Shown here piece by piece: positions 1 to 10,898 of a DNA stretch of 64,000 nucleotides. The position numbers and the translations under genes are program-made. The stretch's first letter is position 1. Each line of letters opens with the position of its first letter. The stretch lies in assembly GCF_003054175.1 (NCBI RefSeq), contig NZ_QBKN01000003.1, positions 165,598-229,597 of the forward strand. Reading direction: 5' to 3'. The notes under the pieces are model-generated. The model had not been told where the DNA came from. It did not search any database and saw nothing but the letters and a program-made list of their open reading frames with translations. This DNA is from Allosediminivita pacifica (lineage in GTDB: Bacteria; Pseudomonadota; Alphaproteobacteria; Rhodobacterales; Rhodobacteraceae).

Positions 1-1
1 C

Positions 2-787
2 CAGAGCGACCGGGTAAAGATCGACGCCACGATGGGCTCGAACACCAATGACGTCGGCGGTCTGCTGGATCAGGTCAGTTCCGCGCTGTCAGGGGTGACG
101 CAGGGCGCTTCGCTGGTCCTCACGCCCAAACATGAGGCCGCGCTCAAGCATATCGAGTTCGTGAGCCTGTCGCGGGACCGGGCGCTGGTCGTGATCGTCT
201 TCGCCGATGGCCACGTCGAGAACCGTCTTTTCGCGCCGCCGCCGGGCCAGACGCCAAGCTCGATGCGCGAGGCGGCGAATTTCCTCAACGCGCTGATCGA
301 GGGCAAGACGTTATCCGAGCTGCGCACGACCATGGTGCAGGAGATTGCCAAACGGCGGCAGGAACTCGATACGCTTGCGGCGGATCTCGTCGAATCGGGC
401 ATCGCGGCTTGGGAAACCGGCAGCGAGAACCCCGGACGGCTCATCGTGCGGGGCCGCGCGAATCTGCTGGGGGACACCGGCGCCGCCGACGAGGAACTGG
501 AACGCATCCGTCAGCTTTTCGACGATCTCGAACGCAAGCAGGATATCGCCGAATTCCTCCAGCTCACCGACGAGAGTGAGGGCGTGAGGATCTTCATCGG
601 CTCCGAGAACAAACTTTTTTCGCTTTCGGGTTCCTCTCTGGTGGTCTCTCCTTATATGAACGCGGATCGGAAAATCATCGGCGCCGTGGGCGTAATCGGC
701 CCCACGCGCCTCAACTACGGTCGGATCGTCCCGATCGTGGACTACACGGCACAGCTGGTCGGCAAGTTGATCGCCGACCGGACATAG
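2..787 (+). CDS. hrcA: Heat-inducible transcription repressor HrcA, C-terminal part
   Basis: The reading frame is open from the first bases of the window, so the N-terminus lies outside; HrcA is usually about 340-350 residues and about 261 are present. The visible part is the GAF-like inducer/dimerisation region and HrcA C-terminus: the stretch with ALSGVTQ and LVLTPK, followed by LKHIEF, DGHVENR and NFLNALIEG, and near the end IGAVGVIGPTRLNYGRIVP. HrcA represses groESL and often grpE/dnaK operons by binding CIRCE elements. The N-terminal winged-helix domain cannot be checked here. The stop is 9 bases before grpE, so the two are very likely cotranscribed. Confidence 0.95.
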   Translation, partial: QSDRVKIDATMGSNTNDVGGLLDQVSSALSGVTQGASLVLTPKHEAALKHIEFVSLSRDRALVVIVFADGHVENRLFAPPPGQTPSSMREAANFLNALIEGKTLSELRTTMVQEIAKRRQELDTLAADLVESGIAAWETGSENPGRLIVRGRANLLGDTGAADEELERIRQLFDDLERKQDIAEFLQLTDESEGVRIFIGSENKLFSLSGSSLVVSPYMNADRKIIGAVGVIGPTRLNYGRIVPIVDYTAQLVGKLIADRT

Positions 788-796
788 AGGTTAGGA

Positions 797-1360
797 ATGG
801 CAGACCCGAAGAACGACGACTTTCTCGATGACATCGAGGCAGCCGAAGCCGAGGAAACGGAGGTCCACGCGCAGGAGATCGACGGCAAGGCCGCCGATCT
901 GGAGGCACTGGCCGCCGAACGGGACGACTACAAGGACAAGTTCGTCCGCGCCCTCGCCGATGCCGAAAACGCGCGCAAGCGTGCAGACAAGGACCGTCGC
1001 GAGGCGCAGGCCTACGGCGGCACCCGCATCGCGCGTGATCTTCTGCCGGTTTACGACAACCTGAACCGCGCACTGGCCGCCGCTAAGGAAGAAGGCGAAC
1101 TGGCCTCGCCCGCGCTTGTGGAGGGCGTGGAACTTACCCTGCGCGAACTGATGGCCGTCTTCGAGCGCCACGGCGTGACGCGCATCACGCCCGAGCCGGG
1201 CGACAAGTTCGACCCGCAGAACCACGAGGCCATGTACGAGGCCCCGGTTCCCGGCACCACCGCCGGCGAGATCATCCAGGTCCAGGCCGAGGGCTTCTAC
1301 CTGCACGACCGCCTGCTGCGCCCCGCACAGGTTGGCGTGAGCTCGAACACGGGCGGCTGA
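797..1360 (+). CDS. grpE: Nucleotide exchange factor GrpE
   Basis: 187-residue protein, normal for GrpE. It has an acidic, low-complexity N-terminus (residues 1-35), a long charged helix containing LADAENARKRADKDR, and the C-terminal beta-rich head with the GDKFDPQNHEAM signature and GFYLHDRLLRPAQVGVS at the end. GrpE releases ADP from DnaK in the cytoplasm and acts as a thermosensor of the DnaK/DnaJ system. The start ATG follows a purine-rich ribosome site (TTAGGA) directly, 9 bases after the hrcA stop, so translation is probably coupled to hrcA. No sign of frameshift or truncation. Confidence 0.97.
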   Translation: MADPKNDDFLDDIEAAEAEETEVHAQEIDGKAADLEALAAERDDYKDKFVRALADAENARKRADKDRREAQAYGGTRIARDLLPVYDNLNRALAAAKEEGELASPALVEGVELTLRELMAVFERHGVTRITPEPGDKFDPQNHEAMYEAPVPGTTAGEIIQVQAEGFYLHDRLLRPAQVGVSSNTGG

Positions 1361-1391
1361 GCTAACCGTCTGACGTCACCGAAGACCGTTG

Positions 1392-1415
1392 CAAGCCGGG
1401 CCGTTGCCCGGCTTG
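1392..1415. terminator. Hairpin between convergent grpE and mutS
   Basis: A perfect 10-bp stem (CAAGCCGGGC / GCCCGGCTTG) with a CGTT loop sits between the grpE stop and the mutS stop. There is no clean T-run on either side, so it may be a terminator, a transcript-end stabiliser, or both. Confidence 0.5.
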
Positions 1416-1422
1416 ATGCGTT

Positions 1423-4080
1423 TCATGCCCGCGATTTGAGCTCGTAGAGCGCTTGCAGCGCCTCGCGCGGGGTCATCTCGTCCGGGTGCAGCCCCTCGAG
1501 GTAGTCGACCAGCTCGGAGGATACCGCAGCCGCTGCTGGCGCCGACGCCTCGCGTTGAGCTACCGCAGAGAACAGCGGCAGGTCGTCGATCAGCGCCGAT
1601 GGGCTCGTGCGGTCCCGGTCGCCCTCCTCGAGCCGTTCCAGGACCTCTCTCGCGCGTTCGACCACCGCACGCGGCAGCCCGGCAAGCTGGCCGACCTGCA
1701 CCCCGTAGGACCGATCCGCCGCGCCCTCGCGCACCTCGTGCAGGAAGATTACTTCGCCTTCCCACTCCTTCACGGCCACCGTGGCGTTGCGCACGCCCTC
1801 CAGCCTCCCCGCCAAGGCCGTCAGCTCGTGGTAGTGCGTGGCGAACAGCCCCCGCACGCGGTTCACGTCGTGCAGGTGCTCCAGCGTCGCCCAGGCGATG
1901 CTGAGCCCGTCATAGGTCGCCGTGCCGCGCCCGATCTCGTCGAGGATCACAAGCGCCCGGTCGTCCGCCTGGTTCAGGATCGCTGCTGTTTCAACCATCT
2001 CGACCATGAAGGTCGAGCGCCCGCGGGCAAGGTCGTCCGACGCGCCCACGCGGCTGAAGATCTGGCTGACCACGCCGATATGCGCCGACTGTGCCGGCAC
2101 GTAGCTGCCCATCTGCGCCAGCAGGGCGATCAGCGCGTTCTGGCGCAGGAAGGTCGACTTACCGGCCATGTTCGGACCCGTCAGCAGCGTCAGCGCCGCC
2201 GCATCGCCCTCGGCATCCAGCCCGCAGTCATTGGCAATGAAGGGCGTGCCCTCGCGCTTCAGCGCCTGCTCGACCACGGGGTGACGACCGCCCTCGATGG
2301 AAAAGGCGCGGCTGTCGTCGACCTTGGGTCGCGTCCAGTCCTGCGCCCGCGAGAGATCGGCCAGCGCCAGCGTCAGGTCGAACTCGGCCAGCGCCTGCCC
2401 GCATTCGGCAATCGCGGGCGCGTGCTCCAGCACCTTGGCGCGCAACTCCTCGAAGATCCGCTTCTCGATCGCCAGCGCCTCCGCCCCGGCGTTCAGGATG
2501 CGGGTCTCCAGCTCGGAAAGCTCCACCGTCGTGAACCGGACCTGGTTCGCGGTGGTCTGGCGGTGGATGAACTGGTCCGACATTCCCCGCATCTTTTCGG
2601 CGTGGGTCGCCGTGCATTCGATGAAGTAGCCCAGCACGTTGTTGTGCTTGATCTTCAGCGAATTGATGCCCGTCTGCTCGACATACTCGGCCTGCATCCG
2701 CGCGATCACGCCCCGGCCTTCGTCCCGCAGCGTCCGCGACTCGTCGAGCGGCGTGTCATAGCCGTTCGCAACGAACCCGCCATCCCGTGTCAGGAGCGGC
2801 GGTTCCGCGATCAGCGCGTCTTCCAACAGGTCGCCGACGTCCTCGTGGCCGCGCAACGCCTCGCAAGCCTCGGCCAGAAGGGGCGGAAGCTCCATCCCGC
2901 CAAGGCTGCCGCACAGCGCTGCGGCCTGCCCCAGGGCGTTGCGTATGGCGGCAAGGTCGCGCGGACCGCCCCGGTCGAGCCCCAGCCGCGACAGCGCGCG
3001 GTCGAGGTCGGGCACCTTGCGCAGACCCTCGCGCAGCGGCGCGCTGTCCATGGAAAGCGCCCAGTCGATCGCCTCGAGCCTGCCACGGATCACGTCCAGA
3101 TCGCGCGATGGCGCCGAAAGCCGCCGTTCCAGCAGGCGCGCACCGCCTGGCGTCACCGTCCGGTCGATCGTGGAAAGCAGGGCACCCTGCCGCCCGCCGT
3201 TCAGCGAATAGGTCAGCTCGAGGTTTCGCCGCGTGGCCGCGTCGATCTGCAGAAGCCGCGATACCGCCTCGGCCTTTGGCGGTTGCAGAAGCGGCAGCCG
3301 GCCCTTCTGCGTGATCTCGAGGTAATCGACTAGCGCCCCCATGGACGACAGCTCGGCCCGCCCGAAATCGCCGAAGCCCGACAGCGTCTGCACGCTGAAC
3401 AGGTTGCAAAGCCGGTCATCCCCGGCGGCACTGTCGAAGGACGCGCGCCCCAGCACCGTCGGCCAAAGGCCAAGGTCCGCGAAGACCGGCCGCAATTCTT
3501 CCTCAAGGCTTTCTGAGATCAGCACTTCCGATGGCGAAAGCCGCGCAAGCTCTGCCCCGATCCGCGCCCGCGACAGCGGTTCCACGTGAAACGAACCGGT
3601 CGAGATATCGCACCACGCAAGGGAAAATTCGCCACGAAGCCCCGCGATGGAGGCAAGGTAGTTGTGCCGCCGCGCCTCGAGCAGCGTCTCCTCGGTCAAC
3701 GTACCAGGGGTGACCAATCGCACCACCTCGCGCCGCACCACCGACTTTGACCCGCGCTTCTTGGCTTCCTTCGGATCCTCCATCTGCTCGCAGACGGCGA
3801 CGCGAAAGCCCTTACGGATCAGTGTCAGAAGATAGCCCTCGGCGGAATGCACCGGCACGCCGCACATGGGGATGTCGTCGCTCTCGTGTTTGCCGCGCTT
3901 GGTCAGCGCGATGTCCAGCGCCTCGGCCGCGGCGACGGCGTCGTCGAAGAACAGCTCGTAGAAATCGCCCATCCGGTAGAACAGCAGCGCGTCGGGATGC
4001 TGCGCCTTGATCTCCAGATACTGCGCCATCATCGGCGTCATCGCGGGCTTGGCGACGGGCGCGTTCTGCGTCTCCGTCAT
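1423..4080 (-). CDS. mutS: DNA mismatch repair protein MutS
   Basis: 885 residues from the chosen start, typical for MutS. The mismatch-recognition Phe-x-Glu motif is at residues 40-42 (GDFYE). Clamp/lever regions follow, then the ATPase domain with Walker A GPNMAGKS at 635-642, the Walker B stretch [11 protein letters not shown], the ATHYHEL motif, and a helix-turn-helix C-terminus. It binds base mismatches and recruits MutL. The frame stays open 74 codons further upstream, but the sequence before this ATG does not look like MutS, and a purine-rich GGCAGAG lies just upstream, so I start at 4080. Convergent with grpE, divergent from the BCCT gene. Confidence 0.97.
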   Translation of the reverse strand: MTETQNAPVAKPAMTPMMAQYLEIKAQHPDALLFYRMGDFYELFFDDAVAAAEALDIALTKRGKHESDDIPMCGVPVHSAEGYLLTLIRKGFRVAVCEQMEDPKEAKKRGSKSVVRREVVRLVTPGTLTEETLLEARRHNYLASIAGLRGEFSLAWCDISTGSFHVEPLSRARIGAELARLSPSEVLISESLEEELRPVFADLGLWPTVLGRASFDSAAGDDRLCNLFSVQTLSGFGDFGRAELSSMGALVDYLEITQKGRLPLLQPPKAEAVSRLLQIDAATRRNLELTYSLNGGRQGALLSTIDRTVTPGGARLLERRLSAPSRDLDVIRGRLEAIDWALSMDSAPLREGLRKVPDLDRALSRLGLDRGGPRDLAAIRNALGQAAALCGSLGGMELPPLLAEACEALRGHEDVGDLLEDALIAEPPLLTRDGGFVANGYDTPLDESRTLRDEGRGVIARMQAEYVEQTGINSLKIKHNNVLGYFIECTATHAEKMRGMSDQFIHRQTTANQVRFTTVELSELETRILNAGAEALAIEKRIFEELRAKVLEHAPAIAECGQALAEFDLTLALADLSRAQDWTRPKVDDSRAFSIEGGRHPVVEQALKREGTPFIANDCGLDAEGDAAALTLLTGPNMAGKSTFLRQNALIALLAQMGSYVPAQSAHIGVVSQIFSRVGASDDLARGRSTFMVEMVETAAILNQADDRALVILDEIGRGTATYDGLSIAWATLEHLHDVNRVRGLFATHYHELTALAGRLEGVRNATVAVKEWEGEVIFLHEVREGAADRSYGVQVGQLAGLPRAVVERAREVLERLEEGDRDRTSPSALIDDLPLFSAVAQREASAPAAAAVSSELVDYLEGLHPDEMTPREALQALYELKSRA

Positions 4081-4283
4081 CTCTGCCGGGGGGGTGCTGG
4101 GCAAGGCCGTCTCCTGGGCATCTCGGGGGGTCTGTCGAGCCGAAACCCTAGCGAAAGCCTCGCGCGGGTGAAAGATCTCGGAACCGGATCGGGTTCCGGC
4201 CCCTTTGGTCACATGTGCTTTACCCGAAGTCTCGAGCGCAGCCACCCGAAGAAGGGGCACGCAACCCAACAGAGGGGATACCC

Positions 4284-5954
4284 ATGAAAAACCGAATCCC
4301 ACAGGAGCGGCTGTGGATCTTCCCGAAGGTGAACAAGCCGGTGTTCACGGCCTCCGCGGTCATCATCGTCGGCTTCATCCTCTTCGGCGCGATCTTCAGC
4401 GATCTGGCGAATACCCTGTTCGTCGGTGCTCAGACTCTTCTGACAACCTATCTCGGCTTCACGCTGGTGGTTTTTGTAAATCTGCTGCTGATCTTCGTCA
4501 TCATGATGGCCGTCGGGCCCTTTGGTGACGTGCGGCTTGGCCGGATGGACGAAGAGGCGGAATACGATCTCTTCTCGTGGACGGCGATGCTGTTCTCGGC
4601 GGGGATCGGCATCGGGCTCATCTACTGGGGTGTGGCCGAGCCGATGTATCACTACTTCGCGCCACCCCTGACCGAGGCCGAGACACTCCAGTCCGCGCAG
4701 GAGGCCATGTCGCTCGCCTTCATGCACTGGGGGTTCCACGCCTGGGCCATCTACGCGGTGATGGCGCTGGCACTGGCCTACTACCACTTCCGCAAGGGGC
4801 TGCCGCTGACCGTGCGATCGGCGCTCTATCCGCTTCTGGGTGAGCGGATCTACGGTTTCTGGGGGGATCTGGTGGACGTGCTGGCGGTCTTTGGCACGAT
4901 GTTCGGCATCGTGACCTCGCTGGGCCTGGGCGCGATCCAGGTGAATGCGGGCCTCAACGACGTATTCGGTGTGCCGCAAAACGCCTTCATGCAGGTCCTG
5001 ATCATCGCGGGCATCACCTTCATGGCCACCATGTCGGTGGTCGCGGGGCTCGACGGCGGCATCAAGCGGCTGTCCAACCTCAACATCATCCTCACCATCG
5101 TACTGCTGGTGTTCATGGTCGTGGTCGGCCCGACGCTGTTCATCTTCGACAGCTTTGTCGACAACTACGGCCGCTACCTGACCGACCTCGTCCGTCTCGG
5201 CACGTGGAACGAGGGCTGGACCGGCGGAAGCTGGCAGAACAGCTGGACGATCTTCTACTGGGCCTGGTGGATCAGCTGGACACCCTTCGTCGGCGTCTTC
5301 ATCGCCCGCATCAGCCGTGGTCGCACGGTGCGCGAGTTCATGGTGGGCGTCATGCTGATCCCCGCGTCGATCATGTTTTTCTGGTTCACCGCCTTCGGCG
5401 GCACCGCCATCAAGATCTCGCTCGACGGCGACCCGGCCCTGGTCGAGGCGACGCGCGAGAACTACGCGCAGACGATGTTCGCCTTGCTGGATTACTTCCC
5501 CCTCTCGAGCATCATGTCGATGTTCGCGGTGGTGCTCATCATCATGTGGTTCGTGACCTCGTCGGATTCCGGCAGCTTCGTCATCGACATGCTGACCGCT
5601 GGCGGCGATCCCGACCCACCGAAGGTGCAGCGGGTCTTCTGGGCCGTGGCCGAGGGCTGCGTGGCCTCCGTGCTACTGGTCGCGGGCGGGCTCGAGGCGC
5701 TGCAGGCGGCTGCCGTGGTTGCGGGCTTCCCCTTCGCGGTGGTGCTGGTCTTCATAACCTTCGGGCTCTGGCGGGCGTTGCGATGGGACGGCCTCATGGT
5801 CCACCGTCATCGCCTGCGCTACCGCAGCGATACCGAGGCGGATCACAATATGCCCTCCGAGGTGAACGGCCCGCTTTTCCCCGACAGTTTCGGGCAGGCC
5901 CACGCGGAGCAGGGACCGCCCGACGCCTACGGGGCACGCCAGCCGGGCGAGTGA
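4284..5954 (+). CDS. BCCT family osmolyte transporter
   Basis: 556-residue integral membrane protein with about 12 hydrophobic segments. The family signatures are present: [14 protein letters not shown] near residues 110-125 and the Trp-rich motif ([13 protein letters not shown]) near 325-340, followed by [18 protein letters not shown] proteins import glycine betaine, choline, carnitine or DMSP with sodium or protons. The exact substrate cannot be read from the sequence. AGAGGGG six bases upstream supports the start at 4284. It appears monocistronic, ended by the hairpin at 5974. The C-terminal tail after the last membrane segment is about 60 residues, longer than a minimal transporter and possibly an osmosensing tail. 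Confidence 0.93.
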   Translation: MKNRIPQERLWIFPKVNKPVFTASAVIIVGFILFGAIFSDLANTLFVGAQTLLTTYLGFTLVVFVNLLLIFVIMMAVGPFGDVRLGRMDEEAEYDLFSWTAMLFSAGIGIGLIYWGVAEPMYHYFAPPLTEAETLQSAQEAMSLAFMHWGFHAWAIYAVMALALAYYHFRKGLPLTVRSALYPLLGERIYGFWGDLVDVLAVFGTMFGIVTSLGLGAIQVNAGLNDVFGVPQNAFMQVLIIAGITFMATMSVVAGLDGGIKRLSNLNIILTIVLLVFMVVVGPTLFIFDSFVDNYGRYLTDLVRLGTWNEGWTGGSWQNSWTIFYWAWWISWTPFVGVFIARISRGRTVREFMVGVMLIPASIMFFWFTAFGGTAIKISLDGDPALVEATRENYAQTMFALLDYFPLSSIMSMFAVVLIIMWFVTSSDSGSFVIDMLTAGGDPDPPKVQRVFWAVAEGCVASVLLVAGGLEALQAAAVVAGFPFAVVLVFITFGLWRALRWDGLMVHRHRLRYRSDTEADHNMPSEVNGPLFPDSFGQAHAEQGPPDAYGARQPGE

Positions 5955-5973
5955 CCCGGCCGCGCGAAGACAT

Positions 5974-6003
5974 AAAGGGGCGCCCGCCGGGCGCCCCTTT
6001 TTC
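5974..6003 (+). terminator. Rho-independent terminator after the BCCT gene
   Basis: A 13-bp GC-rich inverted repeat, AAAGGGGCGCCCG paired with CGGGCGCCCCTTT, nearly abutting and running into TTTTTC. It lies 20 bases past the BCCT stop and before maeB. Confidence 0.85.
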
Positions 6004-6083
6004 GTGAGGCGCGTACAGATCATTGAAGGGGACGGGCAGAGACCGCTAAGAACGTCGGGCAGCCGAGGAGGAGACACCCCCAG

Positions 6084-8339
6084 ATGTCCAAGTTCAACCT
6101 GACGCGCGAAGAAGCGCTGGCCTTCCACCACGATCCCTTCCCGGGGAAATGGGAGGTGAACGCGACCGTCCCCATGACGACGCAGCGCGACCTGAGCCTG
6201 GCCTATTCCCCCGGCGTCGCCATCCCTTGCGAGGAAATCGCCAAGAACCCCGAAACGGCCTACGACTACACCAACAAGGGCAACCTGGTCGCCGTGATCT
6301 CCAACGGCACGGCAGTGCTCGGTCTCGGCAACCTCGGGGCGCTGGGATCGAAACCGGTGATGGAGGGCAAGTCGGTGCTCTTCAAGCGCTTCGCCGACGT
6401 GAACAGCATCGACATCGAGCTCGACACCGAGGACCCGGACGCCTTCTGCCAGGCGGTCAAGCTCATGGGGCCGACCTTCGGGGGCATCAACCTCGAGGAC
6501 ATCAAGGCGCCCGAGTGCTTCATCATCGAGCAGCGTCTCAAGGAAGAGATGGACATCCCGGTCTTCCATGACGATCAGCACGGCACCGCCGTGATCTGTG
6601 CCGCGGGCCTGATCAATGCGCTGCATCTTTCGGACAAGAAGATCGAGGACGTGAAGATCGTCCTCAACGGGGCAGGGGCCGCCGGCATCGCCTGCATCGA
6701 GCTGCTGAAGAGCATGGGCGCCCGGCATGAGAACTGCATCTGCTGCGACACCAAGGGCGTGATCTACCAGGGCCGTACCGAGGGCATGAACCAGTGGAAG
6801 TCGGCCCACGCCGTCGATACGAAGCTGCGCACGCTGGAAGAGGCAATGAAAGACGCCGACGTCTTTCTCGGTGTTTCGGTCAAGGGCGCCGTCACGCAGG
6901 ACATGGTCGCCTCCATGGCGGACAACCCGGTGATCTTCGCCATGGCGAACCCCGACCCCGAGATCACGCCCGAAGAGGCGCGCGAGGTGCGCGCCGACGC
7001 CATCGTCGCCACCGGCCGCAGTGACTACCCGAACCAGGTCAACAACGTCCTTGGCTTTCCCTACCTCTTCCGCGGCGCGCTCGACATCCACGCCCGCGCC
7101 ATCAATGACGAGATGAAGATCGCCTGCGCCGAGGCTCTGGCCAAGATCGCGCGAGAGGACGTGCCCGACGAAGTCGCGCTCGCCTACGGCAAGAATCTCA
7201 GTTTCGGGCGCGACTACATCATTCCTACGCCCTTCGATCCCCGGCTGATCCACCGTATTCCCCCGGCCGTGGCCAAGGCGGGCATGGACACCGGCGCCGC
7301 GCGCCGCCCCATCGTCGACATGCGCAGCTACGAGGACAGTCTCAAGTCGCGCATGGACCCGACCGCCAGCATCCTGCGTGGCTTGCACAACCGCGCGCGT
7401 CAGGCGCAATCGCGCATGATCTTTGCCGAGGGCGACGACGTCCGCGTCCTGCGCGCCGCCGTCATGTATCAGCGCAGCGGCCTCGGGAAGGCGATCGTCG
7501 TGGGCCGCGAAGCCGACGTGAAGGAAAAGCTCGAAGGCGCGGGCCTCGCAGATGCGGTGCGCGAGCTCGAGATCGTCAACGCCGCCAACACTCGGCACCT
7601 CGAGACCTACAAGGAATTCCTCTACGCCCGCCTGCAACGCAAGGGCATGGACCGGCAGGACGTCCACCGTCTTGCGGCGCGCGACCGCCACGTCTTCGCG
7701 GCGCTCATGTTGGCCCATGGCCATGGCGACGGGCTGATCACCGGCGCCACGCGCAAGTCGGCGCATGTAATGAGCCGGCTGAACTACGTCTTCGATGCCG
7801 ACGCGGAGCAGGGTGCTGCCGGCGTCACGGCGGTCCTCCACCGCGGCCGGATCGTGCTGATCGCCGACACGCTGGTGCACGAATGGCCGGACGAACACGA
7901 CCTGGCCAATATCGCGGAACGCGCTGCAGACGTGGCCCGGCACCTCGGGCTCGAACCGCGCGTGGCCTTTGTCAGCTTCTCGACCTTCGGCTATCCGGTT
8001 TCCGAACGTGCGACCAAGATGCACCTCGCGCCCGAGATCCTCGACCAGCGCGGCGCGCGCTTCGAGTACGAGGGGGAGATGACCGTCGACGTGGCCCTGA
8101 ACCCGCGTGCCCAAGCCCAGTACCCGTTCCAGCGTCTGAGCGGGCCCGCCAACATCCTCGTGGTGCCTGCCCGCCATTCCGCGTCGATCAGCACGAAGCT
8201 CATGCAGGAGATGGCGGGAGCGACGGTGATCGGCCCGATCCTCGCCGGCGTCGACAAGTCGATCCAGATCTGTTCGACCAACATGACCGCGAACGACATC
8301 CTCAACATGGCCGTGCTCGCCGCCTGCGACCTTCGCTGA
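6084..8339 (+). CDS. maeB: NADP-dependent malic enzyme with phosphotransacetylase-like domain
   Basis: 751 residues, the two-domain MaeB size. The N-terminal malic enzyme part has AYSPGVAIPCEEI near residue 40, FHDDQHGTA near 160-168 and the nucleotide-binding NGAGAAG near 195. The C-terminal part from about residue 440 is a PTA_PTB domain (FAEGDDVRVLRAA, LVHEWPDEHDLANIAERAADVAR). It oxidatively decarboxylates malate to pyruvate in the cytoplasm; in known family members the PTA-like domain is regulatory and binds acetyl-CoA rather than catalysing transfer. The start at 6084 follows GAGGAGACACCCCCAG. The next gene begins 28 bases after the stop, so the sugar kinase may be cotranscribed. Confidence 0.95.
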   Translation: MSKFNLTREEALAFHHDPFPGKWEVNATVPMTTQRDLSLAYSPGVAIPCEEIAKNPETAYDYTNKGNLVAVISNGTAVLGLGNLGALGSKPVMEGKSVLFKRFADVNSIDIELDTEDPDAFCQAVKLMGPTFGGINLEDIKAPECFIIEQRLKEEMDIPVFHDDQHGTAVICAAGLINALHLSDKKIEDVKIVLNGAGAAGIACIELLKSMGARHENCICCDTKGVIYQGRTEGMNQWKSAHAVDTKLRTLEEAMKDADVFLGVSVKGAVTQDMVASMADNPVIFAMANPDPEITPEEAREVRADAIVATGRSDYPNQVNNVLGFPYLFRGALDIHARAINDEMKIACAEALAKIAREDVPDEVALAYGKNLSFGRDYIIPTPFDPRLIHRIPPAVAKAGMDTGAARRPIVDMRSYEDSLKSRMDPTASILRGLHNRARQAQSRMIFAEGDDVRVLRAAVMYQRSGLGKAIVVGREADVKEKLEGAGLADAVRELEIVNAANTRHLETYKEFLYARLQRKGMDRQDVHRLAARDRHVFAALMLAHGHGDGLITGATRKSAHVMSRLNYVFDADAEQGAAGVTAVLHRGRIVLIADTLVHEWPDEHDLANIAERAADVARHLGLEPRVAFVSFSTFGYPVSERATKMHLAPEILDQRGARFEYEGEMTVDVALNPRAQAQYPFQRLSGPANILVVPARHSASISTKLMQEMAGATVIGPILAGVDKSIQICSTNMTANDILNMAVLAACDLR

Positions 8340-8367
8340 GCCCGCAATCCCCAGGAAAGGGTTTCAC

Positions 8368-9240
8368 GTGACGATCTACAACCTCGGCTCGATCAATGCG
8401 GATCTCGTCTACCGCGTCCCGCATCTGCCCGCCCCGGGCGAGACGATCTCGACAACCGAGATCTCCAAGGGCCTCGGTGGAAAGGGCGCCAACATGTCGG
8501 TGGCGGCGGCGCGGGCTGCCGCGCGCGTCGTGCACATCGGCGCAGTCGGGCCCGATGGGGCCTGGGCGGTGGACAGGCTCATGGAATATGGCGTCGACAC
8601 GCGCCGCATCGCGACGCTGCCTGAGATGACGGGGCACGCCGTCATCGCGGTCGACGACGCGGGCGAGAACACGATCCTCCTGCACGGCGGCGCCAACACC
8701 GCCCTGCGCGAGGCCGATCTGGCCGAGGCGCTGGAACCCTCCAGGGAAGGCGATTTCTTCCTCTTCCAGAACGAGACCACCTGCCAGCGCGAGGCGGCCG
8801 AGATCGCCTCGCGTCAGGGGCTGCGCGTGGCCTATGCCGCCGCGCCGTTCGACGCGGCGGCCGTGCAGGCGGTCATGCCGCTTCTCGATCTTCTCGTCCT
8901 CAACAGCGTCGAGGGGGCGCAGCTTGAAGAGGCGACCGGCCTCGCCCCCGAAGCGCTGCCCGTGCGGGACGTGGTCGTCACGCTGGGCGCCGATGGCTGC
9001 CGCTGGATCGAAACCGACAGCGGCACGTCGCGCCACTTCCCGGCCATTCCCGTGGTGCCGGTGGACACCACCGGCGCCGGCGACACCTTCACGGGCTACC
9101 TGCTGGCCGGCCTCGACCGCGGCTTGCCCATGGCGCAGGCGCTGGTCCTTGCCCAGAGGGCGGCGGCGCTCATGGTCACGCGCCATGGCACCGCCGATGT
9201 CATTCCCGACCTCAAGGAGGTGCAGGACCTCAGGTTCTAG
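8368..9240 (+). CDS. PfkB family (ribokinase-like) carbohydrate kinase
   Basis: 290 residues with a GTG start preceded by AGGAAAGGG at good spacing. The substrate-side motif [10 protein letters not shown] is at residues 37-46 and the catalytic anion-hole motif DTTGAGDTF near 233-241; both are ribokinase-family signatures. It should phosphorylate a sugar or sugar-like alcohol with ATP; which one is not deducible, although GLGGKGAN and overall size are closest to ribokinases. No sugar transporter lies nearby to specify a pathway. Its stop codon overlaps the msrA stop on the other strand (shared CTAG at 9237-9240). Confidence 0.9.
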   Translation: MTIYNLGSINADLVYRVPHLPAPGETISTTEISKGLGGKGANMSVAAARAAARVVHIGAVGPDGAWAVDRLMEYGVDTRRIATLPEMTGHAVIAVDDAGENTILLHGGANTALREADLAEALEPSREGDFFLFQNETTCQREAAEIASRQGLRVAYAAAPFDAAAVQAVMPLLDLLVLNSVEGAQLEEATGLAPEALPVRDVVVTLGADGCRWIETDSGTSRHFPAIPVVPVDTTGAGDTFTGYLLAGLDRGLPMAQALVLAQRAAALMVTRHGTADVIPDLKEVQDLRF

Positions 9241-9872
9241 CTGCCCGCGAAGGGCGCGGCGTCGCCCCAGAGCTCGCGCACGCGTTCGTCGCGGGCGCAG
9301 GCTGCGCGATACCGCGCGTAGGCGTCCGCCCGGTCGACGTAGCCGAAGCGCGTCAGCGTCTTCTCGGTGCTCTTGTAGTAGTCTTGGTGATAGTCCTCGG
9401 CTTCGTAGAAGGCCTCCAGCGGCAGGATCGGCGTCACGATCTCCTGCCCCAGCACCTGCGCGGCCTCGGCCTTGGCGGCCTCTGCCGCCTGCCGTTCCTC
9501 GGGCCCGTCCACAAAGATCGCCGTGCGGTAGCTGTTGCCGCGGTCACAGAACTGCCCGCCCGCATCCCGAGGATCGACCGAGCGGAAGAACAGGTCGTAA
9601 AGCTGCCGAGCCTTGACCGTATCGGGATCGTATTCGATCCGCGCGGCCTCGTAGTGGCCGGTGCCGCCGGCCACGACCTGTTTGTAGGTCGGATCCTCGA
9701 CCGTGCCGCCGGTGTAACCCGAGACGACCTCGGAGACCCCTTGGACCTTCTCGAAATCGGCCTCCACGCACCAGAAGCAGCCGCCGGCGACGACGATCTC
9801 GGCCGCCGAAGCCCTTTGCGCGGCCAGCATTGGCGTGGCGAGCGCCATCAGGGTCATTGCAATAATACGCAT
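9237..9872 (-). CDS. msrA: Exported peptide methionine-S-sulfoxide reductase MsrA
   Basis: 211 residues from ATG 9872, which follows GGAGGTGGAA. Residues 1-23 form a signal peptide ([20 protein letters not shown], then ASA before AEIVV). The catalytic GCFWC motif is at 31-35 with the nucleophilic cysteine at 32, followed by [14 protein letters not shown] and the family's [12 protein letters not shown]. It reduces methionine-S-sulfoxide in proteins. Most MsrA proteins are cytoplasmic; the signal peptide places this one in the periplasm, where it would need an electron donor from the envelope (none is encoded nearby). The frame remains open far upstream, but that part is antisense to the aminotransferase and has no MsrA character. 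Confidence 0.93.
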   Translation of the reverse strand: MRIIAMTLMALATPMLAAQRASAAEIVVAGGCFWCVEADFEKVQGVSEVVSGYTGGTVEDPTYKQVVAGGTGHYEAARIEYDPDTVKARQLYDLFFRSVDPRDAGGQFCDRGNSYRTAIFVDGPEERQAAEAAKAEAAQVLGQEIVTPILPLEAFYEAEDYHQDYYKSTEKTLTRFGYVDRADAYARYRAACARDERVRELWGDAAPFAGS

Positions 9873-9989
9873 TTCCACCTCCATTTTGCCTGATCGTGGA
9901 GCATCTCGGCCTCGTGTCAAAGCGCTGCGACACGCTTTCACCCCATGGTGAGATTGCGTGACGCCCGCGCCGGGCCTAGAGCAACAGGC

Positions 9990-10898
9990 ATGGATCAGGT
10001 GACAACACATCAGGCTCAGGAAGACGCTCGCAACGAAGAGGTCCTCATCTGGGTCAACGGCACGCTGAAACCGCGCAACGAAGCGGTGGTCAGCGTCTTC
10101 GATTCCGGCTTCATGCTGGGTGACGGGATCTGGGAAGGGCTGAGGCTCTACGAGGGGCGCTGGGCCTTTCTCGACGACCACCTTGACCGCCTGTTCGAGG
10201 CGTCGCTGGCCGTCGACCTCGACATCGGCATGGACCGCGACGGCGTCATCGCGGCGCTCGAGGAAACCCGCAAGGCCAACGGCATGGAAACCGACGCCCA
10301 CGCGCGCCTGATGGTGACGCGCGGCGTCAAGGCCCGGCCCTTCCAGCACCCCGCGCTCAGCCGCTCCGGCCCCACGGTCGTGATCATCATGGAGCATTCG
10401 CGCCCCGCGCTGCCGCGCCCCATCCGCCTTGCCACGGTGCCGCACCTGCGCGGTCTGCCGATGACGCAGGACCCCAAGCTCAACTCGCATTCCAAGCTGA
10501 ACTGCATCCTTGCCTGTATCGCCGCCGAAAAGGCCGGCGCGGACGAGGCGCTGATGCTCGACGTGCATGGCTTCGTGAACACGACCAACGCCTGCAACTT
10601 CTTCATCGTCCGCAAGGGCGAGGTTTGGACCTCCACCGGCGACTACTGCATGAACGGCATCACCCGGCAGAAGGTCATCGACGTCTGTCGTGCCGATGGC
10701 ATTCCTGTGTACGAACGCAACTTCTCGCTCGTGGACACCTACGGCGCGGACGAGGCCTTCCTGACAGGCACCTTCGGCGCGCAGACGCCTGTAAGCAACA
10801 TCGACGGCCGCACCATCGGCACAGGCGAGCTTGGCCCCATGACCGAACGCATCCGGGGCCTCTACTACGATCTCGTCAAGAAGGACGCCGCCCCATGA
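9990..10898 (+). CDS. Class IV PLP-dependent aminotransferase (branched-chain/D-amino acid type)
   Basis: 302 residues from ATG 9990; an ATG at 9945 is also in frame but adds an unlikely basic leader. Fold-type IV features are clear: [18 protein letters not shown] near 37-54, the probable PLP lysine K169 in [25 protein letters not shown] (split here only for reading), and [14 protein letters not shown] with the phosphate-binding region. The family includes branched-chain aminotransferases, D-amino acid aminotransferases and aminodeoxychorismate lyases; substrate is not assignable by eye. Its stop overlaps the next gene's ATG (ATGA at 10895), implying translational coupling to the sulfotransferase-like protein. 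Confidence 0.9.
   Translation: MDQVTTHQAQEDARNEEVLIWVNGTLKPRNEAVVSVFDSGFMLGDGIWEGLRLYEGRWAFLDDHLDRLFEASLAVDLDIGMDRDGVIAALEETRKANGMETDAHARLMVTRGVKARPFQHPALSRSGPTVVIIMEHSRPALPRPIRLATVPHLRGLPMTQDPKLNSHSKLNCILACIAAEKAGADEALMLDVHGFVNTTNACNFFIVRKGEVWTSTGDYCMNGITRQKVIDVCRADGIPVYERNFSLVDTYGADEAFLTGTFGAQTPVSNIDGRTIGTGELGPMTERIRGLYYDLVKKDAAP

Noticed and set aside
1453..3333. 626-codon open frame antisense to mutS
   Set aside because: The translation is rich in Arg, Pro, His and Gln with no domain; it is a GC-rich antisense artefact over a clear mutS.
5673..8177. 834-codon open frame antisense to maeB
   Set aside because: Its reading is the complement of an intact maeB with no motif; long antisense frames arise from biased third codon positions.
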